DNA of 64,000 nucleotides. Source: Pseudomonas kermanshahensis (GTDB lineage: Bacteria > Pseudomonadota > Gammaproteobacteria > Pseudomonadales > Pseudomonadaceae). A program made the translations under genes and the position numbers. The stretch lies in the NCBI RefSeq assembly GCF_014269205.2, contig NZ_JABWRY020000001.1, positions 1,116,001 through 1,180,000 on the forward strand. Reading direction: 5' to 3'. Under the pieces are notes generated by a model. The model did not search any database, was not told the DNA's origin, and worked only from the letters and a program-made list of their open reading frames with translations. This document shows positions 42,734 to 50,636 of the stretch, piece after piece. Numbering within the stretch: the first letter of the stretch is position 1; every line of letters starts with the position of its first letter.

Positions 42734-42801
42734 GGGGATCTCGGGGGGCATTGGCAGGGGGCTGTATTCTAGGGCGTTGAGGGTATGGCGGGGGATGTTT
42801 A

Positions 42802-42851
42802 GCGCCTGGGAGATCGAGCGCCGCGCGGGCGGCGCTCGATCTCCCAGGCGC
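42802..42851. repeat. Short version of the long palindromic element (outer arms only)
   Basis: A 23-bp perfect hairpin (42802-42824 and 42829-42851) with a GCGG loop. The arms GAGATCGAGCGCCGC are those of the long elements at 5540 and 7042, without the interior. A run of nine A follows on the plus strand. Confidence 0.85.
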
Positions 42852-42890
42852 AAAAAAAAACCAAGGCAGACACCTAGAACTGCGCCCACC

Positions 42891-43640
42891 TCAAGCCGCA
42901 AACCCACCATCCGCCGTCAAACTGGCCCCCGTGATGTACCCCGCCTCCGGCCCCGCCAGGTAGGCCACGAAGCTGGCAATCTCATCCACCTGCCCATAGC
43001 GCCCGATGGCCATCAGCGGTATCAGGCTGTCGGCAAACTCACCGCTGGCCGGGTTCATGTCGGTGTCTACCGGGCCGGGCTGCACGTTGTTGACGGTGAT
43101 GCCCTGGGGGCCGAGGTCGCGTGCCATGCCGCGGGTCAGGCCAACCAGCGCCGATTTGCTCATGGCGTAGGGGGCGCCACCGGCAAAGGGCATGCGCTCG
43201 GCGTTGGTGCTGCCGATGTTGATGATGCGCCCGCCCTGGCCCATGTAGCGCACGGCCGCTTGGCTGGCGACGAACACGCTGCGCACATTCACCGCCAGCA
43301 TGCGGTCGAAGTCGCCCAGGTCGAACTCGGCGATCGGCGCCACCGTCAGCACACCGGCGTTGTTCACCAGAATGTCCAGCCCCCCAAAGGCCTTCGCGGT
43401 GTCATCCACCGCCAATTGCACGGCGGCGGCGTCGGCGCTGTCGGCGCGCAGGGCGAGGGCTTGGCCGCCGTTGCCGATGATTTCCTGGGCCAGCTGTTCT
43501 GCCGGGCCGGCGGAGCTGACGTAGGTGAAGGCAACCCGAGCACCGTCGCGGGCCAGGCGGCGCACGATGGCCGCACCAATGCCGCGGGAGCCGCCCTGGA
43601 CCAGGGCTACCTTACCGTCGAGTGGAAGTTGTTTGGACAT
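42891..43640 (-). CDS. Short-chain dehydrogenase/reductase (3-oxoacyl reductase-like)
   Basis: 249 residues. Nucleotide loop GGSRGIGAA (about 16-24), NNAGV, catalytic Ser in NIGSTNA and YAMSK with Tyr and Lys; the C-terminal SLTADGGFAA is typical. The absence of an acidic residue after strand 2 (TYVSS) suggests NADPH. Substrate unknown. ATG 43640 follows AGGAGATCAGC. It is divergent from a LysR gene across a palindromic operator, so it is probably that regulator's target. Confidence 0.93.
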   Translation of the reverse strand: MSKQLPLDGKVALVQGGSRGIGAAIVRRLARDGARVAFTYVSSAGPAEQLAQEIIGNGGQALALRADSADAAAVQLAVDDTAKAFGGLDILVNNAGVLTVAPIAEFDLGDFDRMLAVNVRSVFVASQAAVRYMGQGGRIINIGSTNAERMPFAGGAPYAMSKSALVGLTRGMARDLGPQGITVNNVQPGPVDTDMNPASGEFADSLIPLMAIGRYGQVDEIASFVAYLAGPEAGYITGASLTADGGFAA

Positions 43641-43705
43641 GCTGATCTCCTGCTGGGAAGCAAGGCCGAATGCCTTGGATGGGCGCAGTATCGGTGGCTA
43701 ATTAC

Positions 43706-43736
43706 CTGCTGATAAGATGGCAATCACTATCAGCAG
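43706..43736. promoter_or_regulatory. Candidate LysR operator between SDR and LysR genes
   Basis: CTGCTGATA (43706-43714) faces TATCAGCAG (43728-43736) with a 13-bp spacer, giving the T-N11-A style centre typical of LysR sites. It is in the 118-bp divergent spacer, between the two start codons. Confidence 0.75.
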
Positions 43737-43758
43737 AGTAAACCCTTGGTTGTTAATC

Positions 43759-44697
43759 ATGGCCGTGGAGTCGTTCAACGCCCTCGAATGCTTTATCCGC
43801 AGCGCCGAGGTCGGCAGCTTCGCCGAGGCCGCTCGCCGCCTGAGCCTGACCCCCGCCGCAGTGGGCAAGCATGTGGCTCAGCTGGAAGCCCGGTTGGGCG
43901 TGCGACTGTTCCAGCGTAGTACCCGCAAGCTGACCTTGACCGAAGCAGGCCAGCGTTTTCTGGGTGAAGTGAGTGACAGTTTTCGTACCATCCAGTACGC
44001 CGTGGCTAACCTGGCCAGTGCCGAAGGCCAACCAGCCGGGTTGCTTCGGGTCAGCATGGGCACGGTGTTTGGGCGGTTGTACGTGTTACCCCTGTTGGGA
44101 GAATTCTTGCGCCGTTACCCGGCGATTACCCCGGATTGGCATTTCGACAATCGCCAGGTCGACCTGATCGGCCAAGGCTTCGATGCTGCCATCGGTGGCG
44201 GTTTTGATTTGCCGCCGGGGGTGGTGGCGCGCAAGCTGACCCCGGCACACCGGGTGCTGGTGGCTGCGCCTGCCTACCTGGACCCACAGGCGCCGATCGA
44301 GGGCCCGCAGGCGCTGCAGCGCCACGCCGGCATTCTGATTCGCTCACCGCAGACCGGCCGGGTGCGCTCCTGGCCGCTGACCAGTCGCTGGCAGGAGCAG
44401 CAGCCGTTGGTGCTGCGCCAAGCAATGACCATGAGTGATTCGGATGCGGCCTGCGCGGTGGCGCAGCAGGGGTTGGGGGTTGCCTTGGTCAGTCTGCCGT
44501 TTGCCGTGCCTTACCTGCAGGCCGGGCGGCTGCGGCGGGTGTTGCCGGATTGGTATGTGGACGATGGGCATATCAGCGTGTATTACGCCCAGCACAAATT
44601 GTTGCCCGGGAAGACCCGGGCGTTTATCGATTTTGTCGTGGAGCAGTTCGCCCAGCAGGGGTTGGCGGGGCAGTTCGATGCGCTGCAGGGCCTTTAG
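43759..44697 (+). CDS. LysR-family transcriptional regulator
   Basis: 312 residues. N-terminal winged helix: FIRSAEVGSFAEAARRLSLTPAAVGKHVAQLEARLGVRLFQRSTRKL (about 9-55), then a periplasmic-binding-fold effector domain (RVLVAAPAYLD, GVALVSLPFAVPYL). It likely controls the divergent SDR gene and perhaps its own promoter through the dyad at 43706-43736. ATG 43759 is used; the frame opens 14 codons earlier. Effector unknown. Confidence 0.94.
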   Translation: MAVESFNALECFIRSAEVGSFAEAARRLSLTPAAVGKHVAQLEARLGVRLFQRSTRKLTLTEAGQRFLGEVSDSFRTIQYAVANLASAEGQPAGLLRVSMGTVFGRLYVLPLLGEFLRRYPAITPDWHFDNRQVDLIGQGFDAAIGGGFDLPPGVVARKLTPAHRVLVAAPAYLDPQAPIEGPQALQRHAGILIRSPQTGRVRSWPLTSRWQEQQPLVLRQAMTMSDSDAACAVAQQGLGVALVSLPFAVPYLQAGRLRRVLPDWYVDDGHISVYYAQHKLLPGKTRAFIDFVVEQFAQQGLAGQFDALQGL

Positions 44698-44700
44698 ATT

Positions 44701-44806
44701 GATGCTGCCTGAACCGGCCTCTTCGCGGGTAAACCCGCTCCCACAGGGTGGCGCAATACCTGTGGGAGCGGGCTTGCCCCGCGAAGAGGCCGGGTCAGGC
44801 AACATC
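44701..44806. repeat. REP pair downstream of LysR gene
   Basis: GATGCTGCCTGAACCGGCCT and CTTCGCGGGTAAACCCGCTC face GTGGGAGCGGGCTTGCCCCG and GAGGCCGGGTCAGGCAACAT. Sits between convergent LysR and GreA/B-like genes and overlaps the stop region of the latter. Confidence 0.88.
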
Positions 44807-45265
44807 AACAATGAAAAATACCTGCGCCCCCAAGCTCACCTCGTCATCTACCCGCTTGCCCACCAGCTGCTGCCCCAGCGGCGAGCGCGGTGTGATCACG
44901 GTCACCAGTTCATCCCCTTCACCCACTTTCAACCCCGCCGCCTCAGGCCCGAGGAACAGCCTACGTTGCTGGCCACCCTCGTCCTCAAGGGTCACCAGGT
45001 TGCTCACCTGCACGCCACGCGCAGGGTCGTAGTCACGCAACAGCAGTTGCTGGTAAATCTGCAACGCCTGGCGAATCTCGGCAGTACGCCGCGCCTGGCC
45101 GGTTGCCAGGTACGAAGCTTCAAGGCCCAAGGTGTCATACTTGTTTTCGGCGATGTTCTCTTCCGCGGTGGCGGCTTCGTACGCGGTCTGCGCGGCGCGG
45201 CTCAGCACGTCTACGTCATGTTCGAGGGTCGCGACGATGCGCGTGAGTAGCAGGGGCTTGTCCAT
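44795..45265 (-). CDS. GreA/GreB C-terminal domain protein
   Basis: 156 residues. The first 60 residues form a helical region (LLTRIVATLEHDVDVLSRAAQTAYEAAT) like the GreA coiled coil but shorter, and the C-terminal half (VQVSNLVTLEDEGGQQRRLFLGPEAAGLKV, then VITPRSPLGQQLVGKRVDDEV) is the Gre-C FKBP-like domain that binds RNA polymerase. The tip acidic pair of true GreA is not evident, so it may regulate rather than cleave backtracked RNA, as Rnk does. Start ATG 45265 is 2 bp after the stop of the upstream gene, so the two are coupled. Confidence 0.85.
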   Translation of the reverse strand: MDKPLLLTRIVATLEHDVDVLSRAAQTAYEAATAEENIAENKYDTLGLEASYLATGQARRTAEIRQALQIYQQLLLRDYDPARGVQVSNLVTLEDEGGQQRRLFLGPEAAGLKVGEGDELVTVITPRSPLGQQLVGKRVDDEVSLGAQVFFIVDVA

Positions 45266-45267
45266 CT

Positions 45268-45654
45268 TCAGTAACAGAACTCCAGCACATGGGCCTGGCT
45301 TTTTTCGGTGGGCGCGGTGCGGTTCTGTTGCAGCCAGAACTGGCACTTGGGGCTGTTAAGGTTGCGAGGGTTGCCTTGGGCGGCCTCGGCGGCCTGTTGC
45401 AGTTGCTGCTGGTGCAGGATGTCCTTGTAGCGCTCGAACATTTCGCCCTGGGCATCTGCCGGTGGCGGCGCGGCGGGTTGGCTGCGGGCAGGGGCCATGG
45501 CCTGGGCGACCGGCTGCACCTGCTCTGGCCACAGCTGCAACGCCAACCACAGGCTCATGGCGATGGCCACGGCGCCCAGCCACAGGCCAAAGGCCACGCA
45601 GAGGATCAGTTGCAACGGCTTGAGGGTGATTTTCAGTTCGCGGTGGCGGGGCAT
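45268..45654 (-). CDS. Membrane-anchored protein of unknown function, coupled to a Gre-like gene
   Basis: 128 residues. One N-terminal helix (LQLILCVAFGLWLGAVAIAMSLWLALQL, about 14-41), then an Ala/Pro/Gln-rich region (MAPARSQPAAPPPADAQ) and a C-terminal part with two Cys (SPKCQFWLQQN, HVLEFCY), which could form a periplasmic disulfide. ATG 45654 has AGGAGG upstream. The TGA stop is followed 2 bp later by the ATG of the Gre-C protein. Not recognised. Confidence 0.82.
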   Translation of the reverse strand: MPRHRELKITLKPLQLILCVAFGLWLGAVAIAMSLWLALQLWPEQVQPVAQAMAPARSQPAAPPPADAQGEMFERYKDILHQQQLQQAAEAAQGNPRNLNSPKCQFWLQQNRTAPTEKSQAHVLEFCY

Positions 45655-45785
45655 GGCAGCCTCCTGGCAGGGCAGTTCGAGGTGCATTGTCGCACGCTGT
45701 CGGCGAATTTTACCCGTGGGTGCTTTTGTCCACGGCAATTAATCCGCAGAATTCGCGGTTTTGGGCACCATGAGGGGGAGGGCAC

Positions 45786-46919
45786 ATGAAGGCCACCTGG
45801 GACATCTTTTGCACCGTCGTCGACAATTATGGCGACATCGGCGTCACCTGGCGCCTGGCGCGGCAACTGGTGGACGAGCACGATCTGGCGGTGCGCCTGT
45901 GGGTGGACGACCTGAACGCCTTCGTGCCGATGTGCCCCGGTGCCGATGCCACGGCGCTGCAACAATGGCAGCACGGTGTCGATGTGCGCCAGTGGCCTGC
46001 CGAGTGGCTGCCGGTGGAGCCTGCCGAGGTGGTGATCGGCGCGTTCGCCTGCCAGCTGCCGGTGCACTATGTCGAGGCCATGCGTGCGCGGCCCAAGCCG
46101 CCGCTGTGGCTGAACCTCGACTACCTCAGTGCAGAGGACTGGGTTGAGGGTTGCCACGGTTTGCCGTCGCCCCAGCCCAACGGCTTGCGCAAAGTATTCT
46201 TCTTCCCAGGCTTTACCGAAAAAACCGGTGGCCTGTTGCGTGAGGGCGATTTACTGGCGCGGCGCGAAGCCTTCGCGCAGTCTGCCGAAGCCCGGCAGGC
46301 ATTCTTGCAGCGCCTGGGTGTACACCCCGAGGCGCAAGCGCGGCTGATCTCGCTGTTCGCCTATGAGAACACCCAGCTGGGCAACTGGCTGGATGCGTTG
46401 GCAGCAGATACCCAGCCGACCCACCTACTGGTACCGCAAGGGCGCATCCTGGCTGACGTCGCCCATTGGCTGGGCGAGCCGGGGCTGGCGGTGGGCGATG
46501 TGCGCCTGCGCGGGTCGCTGACGGTGCAAATTTTGCCGTTCGTCAGCCAGGACGATTATGATCGCCTGCTGTGGGCCTGCGACTTCAATGCCGTGCGCGG
46601 TGAAGACTCGTTCGTGCGTGCGCAGTGGGCTGGGCGGCCGATGCTGTGGCACATCTACGTGCAGGACGAGAACGCCCACTGGGAAAAACTCGAAGCGTTC
46701 CTTGCGCATTATCGACAAGGCCTGTCAGACGATGCCGCTGACGCACTGGTTGCGTTGTGGCGTGCCTGGAACATGGACAACGACGTCGGCCAGGCGTGGC
46801 AAGCGGCCCAGCGGCACTGGCCAGAACTGCAGCAGCATGCCCGAGATTGGGCGGCCCGGCAGGCCACTCGGCCGGACCTTGCCATGACGCTGGTACAGTT
46901 TTACCGAAATTGGCTATGA
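45786..46919 (+). CDS. earP: EF-P arginine rhamnosyltransferase
   Basis: 377 residues, GT-B fold. EarP adds rhamnose from dTDP-rhamnose to Arg32 of elongation factor P, activating it for polyproline translation. The active-site Asp13 and Asp17 lie in VVDNYGDIG and Glu273 in RGEDSFVRAQ, the positions reported for the P. putida enzyme. The nucleotide-binding end of the C-terminal domain (LPFVSQDDYDRLLWACDFN) is intact. ATG 45786 follows GAGGGAGG. The efp gene starts 48 bp downstream, the usual pairing. Confidence 0.97.
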   Translation: MKATWDIFCTVVDNYGDIGVTWRLARQLVDEHDLAVRLWVDDLNAFVPMCPGADATALQQWQHGVDVRQWPAEWLPVEPAEVVIGAFACQLPVHYVEAMRARPKPPLWLNLDYLSAEDWVEGCHGLPSPQPNGLRKVFFFPGFTEKTGGLLREGDLLARREAFAQSAEARQAFLQRLGVHPEAQARLISLFAYENTQLGNWLDALAADTQPTHLLVPQGRILADVAHWLGEPGLAVGDVRLRGSLTVQILPFVSQDDYDRLLWACDFNAVRGEDSFVRAQWAGRPMLWHIYVQDENAHWEKLEAFLAHYRQGLSDDAADALVALWRAWNMDNDVGQAWQAAQRHWPELQQHARDWAARQATRPDLAMTLVQFYRNWL

Positions 46920-46920
46920 T
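46915..46920 (+). promoter_or_regulatory. Possible -10 box of an efp-proximal promoter
   Basis: TATGAT overlaps the end of earP, 48 bp before efp. The only -35-like sequence at a proper distance is GGTACA, so strength is uncertain. If real, it lets efp be made in excess of its modifying enzyme. Confidence 0.35.
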
Positions 46921-46967
46921 ATGCGGCCTCGATTTTTATAAATCCATCCAGATTCGGATACTTCGTA

Positions 46968-47537
46968 ATGAAAACTGGTAAAGAACTGAAACCCGGTACC
47001 GTACTGCGGATCGACAACGACCCGTGGCTGGTTCAAAAAGCTGAGTTCACCAAATCGGGCCGTAACAGCGCGATCATGAAAACCAAGCTGAAGAACCTGC
47101 TGACCGGCTACAAGACCGAAACCGTCTACGGTGCGGACGACAAGCTGGACGACGTGATCCTGGATCGCAAAGAAGCGACCCTGTCGTTCATCAGCGGTGA
47201 CTCGTACACCTTCATGGACACCACCGACTACACCATGTACGAACTGAACGCCGAAGACATCGACGCCGTTCTGCCGTACATCGAAGAAGGCATGGAAGAC
47301 ATCTGCGAAGCCGTCTTCTTCGAAGGCCGCCTGGTATCGGTTGAACTGCCGACCACCATCAGCCGTAAAGTTGTCTACACCGAGAACGCTGCGCGTGGTG
47401 ACACCTCCGGCAAAGTGATGAAGCCTGCCAAGCTGGCAAACGGTACCGAGATCTCGGTTGCCGACTTCATCCAGATCGACGAGTGGATCGACATCGACAC
47501 TCGCGACAACAGCTTCAAAGGCCGTTCCAAGAAGTAA
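46968..47537 (+). CDS. efp: Elongation factor P, arginine type
   Basis: 189 residues in three beta-barrel domains. The loop of domain I reads [12 protein letters not shown] with Arg32 at the modified position, matching EarP-dependent EF-P and not the lysine type. The domain II/III signatures [12 protein letters not shown] and the end [17 protein letters not shown] are typical. It binds the ribosome E site to relieve stalling at polyproline. ATG 46968; followed by a strong terminator. Confidence 0.98.
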   Translation: MKTGKELKPGTVLRIDNDPWLVQKAEFTKSGRNSAIMKTKLKNLLTGYKTETVYGADDKLDDVILDRKEATLSFISGDSYTFMDTTDYTMYELNAEDIDAVLPYIEEGMEDICEAVFFEGRLVSVELPTTISRKVVYTENAARGDTSGKVMKPAKLANGTEISVADFIQIDEWIDIDTRDNSFKGRSKK

Positions 47538-47556
47538 TTCTTCTTGTGATGCGCAC

Positions 47557-47585
47557 AAAAAACCCGGCCTCGGCCGGGTTTTTTT
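47557..47585 (+). terminator. Intrinsic terminator of efp
   Basis: AACCCGGCC (47561-47569) faces GGCCGGGTT (47572-47580), flanked by six A residues and at least seven T residues, which also makes it usable for the convergent ohr gene. Confidence 0.93.
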
Positions 47586-47595
47586 ATGCCTGCAT

Positions 47596-48024
47596 TCAGA
47601 CCGTCACGTGCAGCCTTACATCCACATTGCCGCGGGTGGCGTTGGAGTAAGGGCAGACCTTGTGCGCCTTCTCCACCAAACCTTCGGCATCGGCCTGGGC
47701 CAGGCCCGGCAGGTTGATGTGCAGGTCGATGTCCAGGCCGAAACCACCCGGGATCTGGCCAATGCCCACGTTTGCAGTGATCGAGGCATCGGCCGGCAGG
47801 GCTTTTTTCTCTTGCCCGGCGACAAATTTCAGTGCGCCGATGAAGCAGGCCGAGTAGCCGGCCGCGAACATTTGTTCAGGGTTGGTGCCGTCACCGCCCG
47901 CGCCGCCCAGTTCTTTGGGGGTGCTCAGCTTGACTTCCAGCTTGCCGTCGCTGGAGCGGGATTTACCGTCGCGCCCGCCAGTGGAGGTGGCTTCTGCGAT
48001 GTACAGCGGAGTGACCTTTTGCAT
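47596..48024 (-). CDS. ohr: Organic hydroperoxide resistance protein
   Basis: 142 residues of the OsmC/Ohr family. The peroxidatic Cys60 (AAGYSACFIGAL) and resolving Cys124 (KVCPYSNATRGN) and the supporting Arg18 and Glu50 are present. It reduces organic hydroperoxides in the cytoplasm using lipoylated proteins. ATG 48024 (QKVTPLY) is chosen; the longer frame is a shadow of the spacer. Upstream is a palindromic region and the ohrR gene in the same direction. Confidence 0.96.
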   Translation of the reverse strand: MQKVTPLYIAEATSTGGRDGKSRSSDGKLEVKLSTPKELGGAGGDGTNPEQMFAAGYSACFIGALKFVAGQEKKALPADASITANVGIGQIPGGFGLDIDLHINLPGLAQADAEGLVEKAHKVCPYSNATRGNVDVRLHVTV

Positions 48025-48091
48025 CTTGAGCCTCGCTAATGTGCTGTGCGCAACCGGGTGGCGGCGGCGCTGGGTAGGTGTGGGATTTAAA

Positions 48092-48117
48092 TTAGCGCGC
48101 AATTAGTTTGCGCGCAA
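48092..48117. promoter_or_regulatory. Candidate OhrR operator upstream of ohr
   Basis: TTAGCGCGCAA (48092-48102) and TTTGCGCGCAA (48107-48117) are near-identical direct repeats 15 bp apart, and TTGCGCGCAA is itself a 10-bp palindrome. They sit in the AT-rich spacer before ohr, where a MarR-type repressor would block transcription. Confidence 0.55.
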
Positions 48118-48164
48118 GATAAATCATCACCGTTCATCCGAACGGCCATCACACAGCATAGCGC

Positions 48165-48620
48165 TCAGAGGTTTTTCTGCAGGTTGTCGCGCAGTTCGAG
48201 CAGGTCGGCTTGCAGCTGTTTCAGGCGTTCCAGGCTGCGCCCGCTGGCCTTGAGGATGCACGGGGGCACCTGTTTGGCCTGTTGTTGCAAATCACGGCCC
48301 TTGTCGGTCAGTTGCACCAGTACCACCCGTTCGTCCTCCCGGCTGCGGGTGCGCTTGAGCAGGCCTTCGCTTTCCAGGCGCTTGAGCAGCGGGGTCAACG
48401 AGCCAGGGTCGGTGAGCAGGTGTTGGCTGATCTCGCCCACGGTCAGGCCATCCCGCTCCCACAGCACCAGCATGGCCAGGTACTGCGGGTAGGTCAGGCC
48501 CAGCGTTTGCAGCAGCGGCTTGTAGACCTTGGTCATCAGCAACGAGGTCGAATGCAGGGCGAAGCAGACCTGGTTGTCCAGCAGCAGCTCGTCACAGGAG
48601 GCTTGGGTGTCGGCGTTCAT
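48165..48620 (-). CDS. ohrR: MarR-family organic peroxide sensor/repressor
   Basis: 151 residues. The reactive Cys is at position 19 in LLLDNQVCFALHS, the OhrR signature, and the winged helix follows (LTVGEISQHLLTDPGSLTPLLKRLESEGLLKRTRSREDERVV). Peroxide oxidation of the Cys releases it from the ohr promoter. ATG 48620 has CAAGGACC upstream. It precedes ohr on the same strand with 140 bp between them, so ohr has its own promoter. Confidence 0.93.
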   Translation of the reverse strand: MNADTQASCDELLLDNQVCFALHSTSLLMTKVYKPLLQTLGLTYPQYLAMLVLWERDGLTVGEISQHLLTDPGSLTPLLKRLESEGLLKRTRSREDERVVLVQLTDKGRDLQQQAKQVPPCILKASGRSLERLKQLQADLLELRDNLQKNL

Positions 48621-48674
48621 GCAGGTCCTTGGAATAATCAATGGGGAAATCTAGCACGCTGATCATTAGTGCGT

Positions 48675-49631
48675 TCATTGCCAGCGCAGTTCACTGCGCA
48701 GGGCCAGGTCCCAGGGTGGAATGGGGCTGAAACGGCTCTTGAGAAATTCGAGCAGCAAACGGCTGCGAGAGTTCGTTTCATGTGCCAGGCGTAACGCATA
48801 AATGCCACTGGACTCGGCGGCTGGCAGGCCACCTTCGCAAAACAGCGGGACCAGTTCGCCGCGCAGCAGGTAGTCGCTGATCAGCCAGGTGGGCAGATGG
48901 GCAATGCCCAAACCCGCGAGGGCGCCGAACAGCAGGGTTTCGGCGTTGTTGGCGGCCATGCGCATGCGCGATGGCCGGTACAGGCGGGCCTGGCCGGCCA
49001 CGCTGAAGCGCCAGGCAAACGGTGGCGCCAGGCCGTCCCAGTCGAGGCCGTCGTGCGCAGGCAACTCGCTGGGGCACGCCGGTACGCCTCGGCTGGCCAG
49101 GTAGGCCGGGCTGGCGCAGGCGATGCGCACCATGTAGGCCAGCGGTGTGGCGACCAGGCGCGTGTCGGCCAGGGGGCCTGCACGCAATACCAGGTCGACT
49201 TCGCCAAGGTGGCTGCCCTGCATGTCGACGAAGCTGTCGATCAGGCGCAGGTGCACGTCCAGTCCGGGGTAGGCCACGAGGAAGTCGGCGATGGCCGGGG
49301 CGAGGTGGCGACGGCCAAACGCGGCGGGGGCGTCGATGCGGATGAGGCCTTCCGGGGCGCTGCTCAACGAGACAGCTTCGGCGCGGGCCAGGCGCAGCTC
49401 CTCGATGATGCGTCGTGCGCGTTCGGCAAAAGCGTTGCCGGCCGGGGTGGCACGCACCGCGTGGGTGCTGCGGGTGAACAGCCGGCTGCCCACGGCGCTT
49501 TCGAGGTTGTCGATGCGCCGGGCAACGGCCGAGGGCGTCAACGGGTGGCGCCGCGCGGCGGCAGAGAAGCTGCCGGTTTCCAGCACGTCGAGAAACAGGC
49601 TGAGTTGGTCGGTGAGGATATCGGGGTTCAT
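48675..49631 (-). CDS. LysR-family transcriptional regulator
   Basis: 318 residues. HTH at about 9-55 (LFLDVLETGSFSAAARRHPLTPSAVARRIDNLESAVGSRLF), effector domain with ADFLVAYPGLDVHLRLID and a late LLRGELVPLF. It belongs to the broad group near PA-type regulators that control adjacent exporters. It is divergent from the TauE/SafE gene, and a perfect 11-bp dyad lies between their starts. ATG 49631; the open frames extending to 49832 and beyond are not real. Confidence 0.93.
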   Translation of the reverse strand: MNPDILTDQLSLFLDVLETGSFSAAARRHPLTPSAVARRIDNLESAVGSRLFTRSTHAVRATPAGNAFAERARRIIEELRLARAEAVSLSSAPEGLIRIDAPAAFGRRHLAPAIADFLVAYPGLDVHLRLIDSFVDMQGSHLGEVDLVLRAGPLADTRLVATPLAYMVRIACASPAYLASRGVPACPSELPAHDGLDWDGLAPPFAWRFSVAGQARLYRPSRMRMAANNAETLLFGALAGLGIAHLPTWLISDYLLRGELVPLFCEGGLPAAESSGIYALRLAHETNSRSRLLLEFLKSRFSPIPPWDLALRSELRWQ

Positions 49632-49650
49632 GGTGGCTCGGCTTTGCATA

Positions 49651-49683
49651 AAACGCACAGCCATTGTGCACTGCTGTGCGTTT
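49651..49683. promoter_or_regulatory. Candidate LysR operator between LysR and TauE/SafE genes
   Basis: AAACGCACAGC (49651-49661) faces GCTGTGCGTTT (49673-49683), perfect 11-bp arms with an 11-bp spacer. It is 20 bp from the regulator's start codon and 62 bp from the permease start. Confidence 0.75.
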
Positions 49684-49744
49684 CCCCACCAGCCCCGACT
49701 CGGTAGCATGCTCACCATTACAAGCGAGAGGCGCAGAGGCCCTG

Positions 49745-50494
49745 ATGATCGAGTGGTTGTTGTATATCGCGTTGGGCGCTGCCCTGGGCACCATGGGTGG
49801 TTTGTTCGGGATTGGTGGGGGGTTGATTGCAATCCCGGCGCTGGGGGTGTTGTTCGGCTTGGACCAACAGCTGGCGCAGGGCACTGCGTTGGTCATGGTG
49901 GTGCCGAATGTGTTGCTGGCGCTGTGGCGCTACCACCAGCGCAACCGCATCGAGCTGCGCCATGCGCTGCCGTTGGCACTGTGCAGTTTCCTGTTCGCCT
50001 GGCTGGGGTCGATTTGGGCGGTGGGCATCGATGCCCAGTCCATGCGGCTGGGCTTTGTCGGCTTTCTGGTGGCGCTGGCGGTGTGGAACGTGGCGCGGAT
50101 GTTCCTCAAGGTCGCGCCGCCCAGCCCTGAACTGCGTTACGCCTGGCCGTGGCTGGGCGTGCTGGGCAGTTTTGCCGGGACCATGGGTGGGTTGTTCGGG
50201 GTAGGGGGCGCGGTAGTCGCCACGCCTATTCTGACCAGTGTGTTCGGGACCACGCAGGTGGTGGCGCAGGGGTTGTCGCTGGCGTTGGCGGCGCCCAGTA
50301 CGACGGTGACCCTGTTGACCTATGGCGTGCACCAGAGTGTTGATTGGGGGGTAGGGATCCCCTTGGCGGTGGGTGGGCTGCTCAGCATCAGCTGGGGGGT
50401 GAGGTTGGCGCATGCCCTGCCAGAGAAGGTGTTGCGGGCGATGTTTTGTGCGTTTCTGGTGGTGTGTGCGGTGATGTTGGGGTTTGAGCTTTGA
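49745..50494 (+). CDS. TauE/SafE-family membrane exporter
   Basis: 249 residues, about eight helices with an internal duplication: GTMGGLFGIGGGLIAIPAL (about 15-33) and GTMGGLFGVGGAVVATPIL (about 143-161), the hallmark of the family. Members export sulfoacetate, sulfite or similar organosulfur anions; the substrate here is unknown. ATG 49745 follows GAGGCCC. Divergent LysR gene likely regulates it. Confidence 0.92.
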   Translation: MIEWLLYIALGAALGTMGGLFGIGGGLIAIPALGVLFGLDQQLAQGTALVMVVPNVLLALWRYHQRNRIELRHALPLALCSFLFAWLGSIWAVGIDAQSMRLGFVGFLVALAVWNVARMFLKVAPPSPELRYAWPWLGVLGSFAGTMGGLFGVGGAVVATPILTSVFGTTQVVAQGLSLALAAPSTTVTLLTYGVHQSVDWGVGIPLAVGGLLSISWGVRLAHALPEKVLRAMFCAFLVVCAVMLGFEL

Positions 50495-50518
50495 GCGTAC
50501 ATGCTGCAGCCATCTCCC

Positions 50519-50614
50519 TGTAGGAGCAGCCTTGCGCTGCGAAGAGGCCCGTCCAAGCAGCGCAAAATGTCGCTGAAATCACCGGCCTCTTCGCAGCACA
50601 AGGCTGCTCCTACA
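50519..50614. repeat. REP pair (GCTGCTCCTACA type)
   Basis: TGTAGGAGCAGCCTTGCGCT and GCGAAGAGGCC face CGGCCTCTTCGCAGCACAAG and GGCTGCTCCTACA, between convergent genes. The right arm is the closest match in the window to the target used by the IS110-family element. Confidence 0.88.
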
Positions 50615-50636
50615 CAAAGCTATGGCTGCCACTGAT

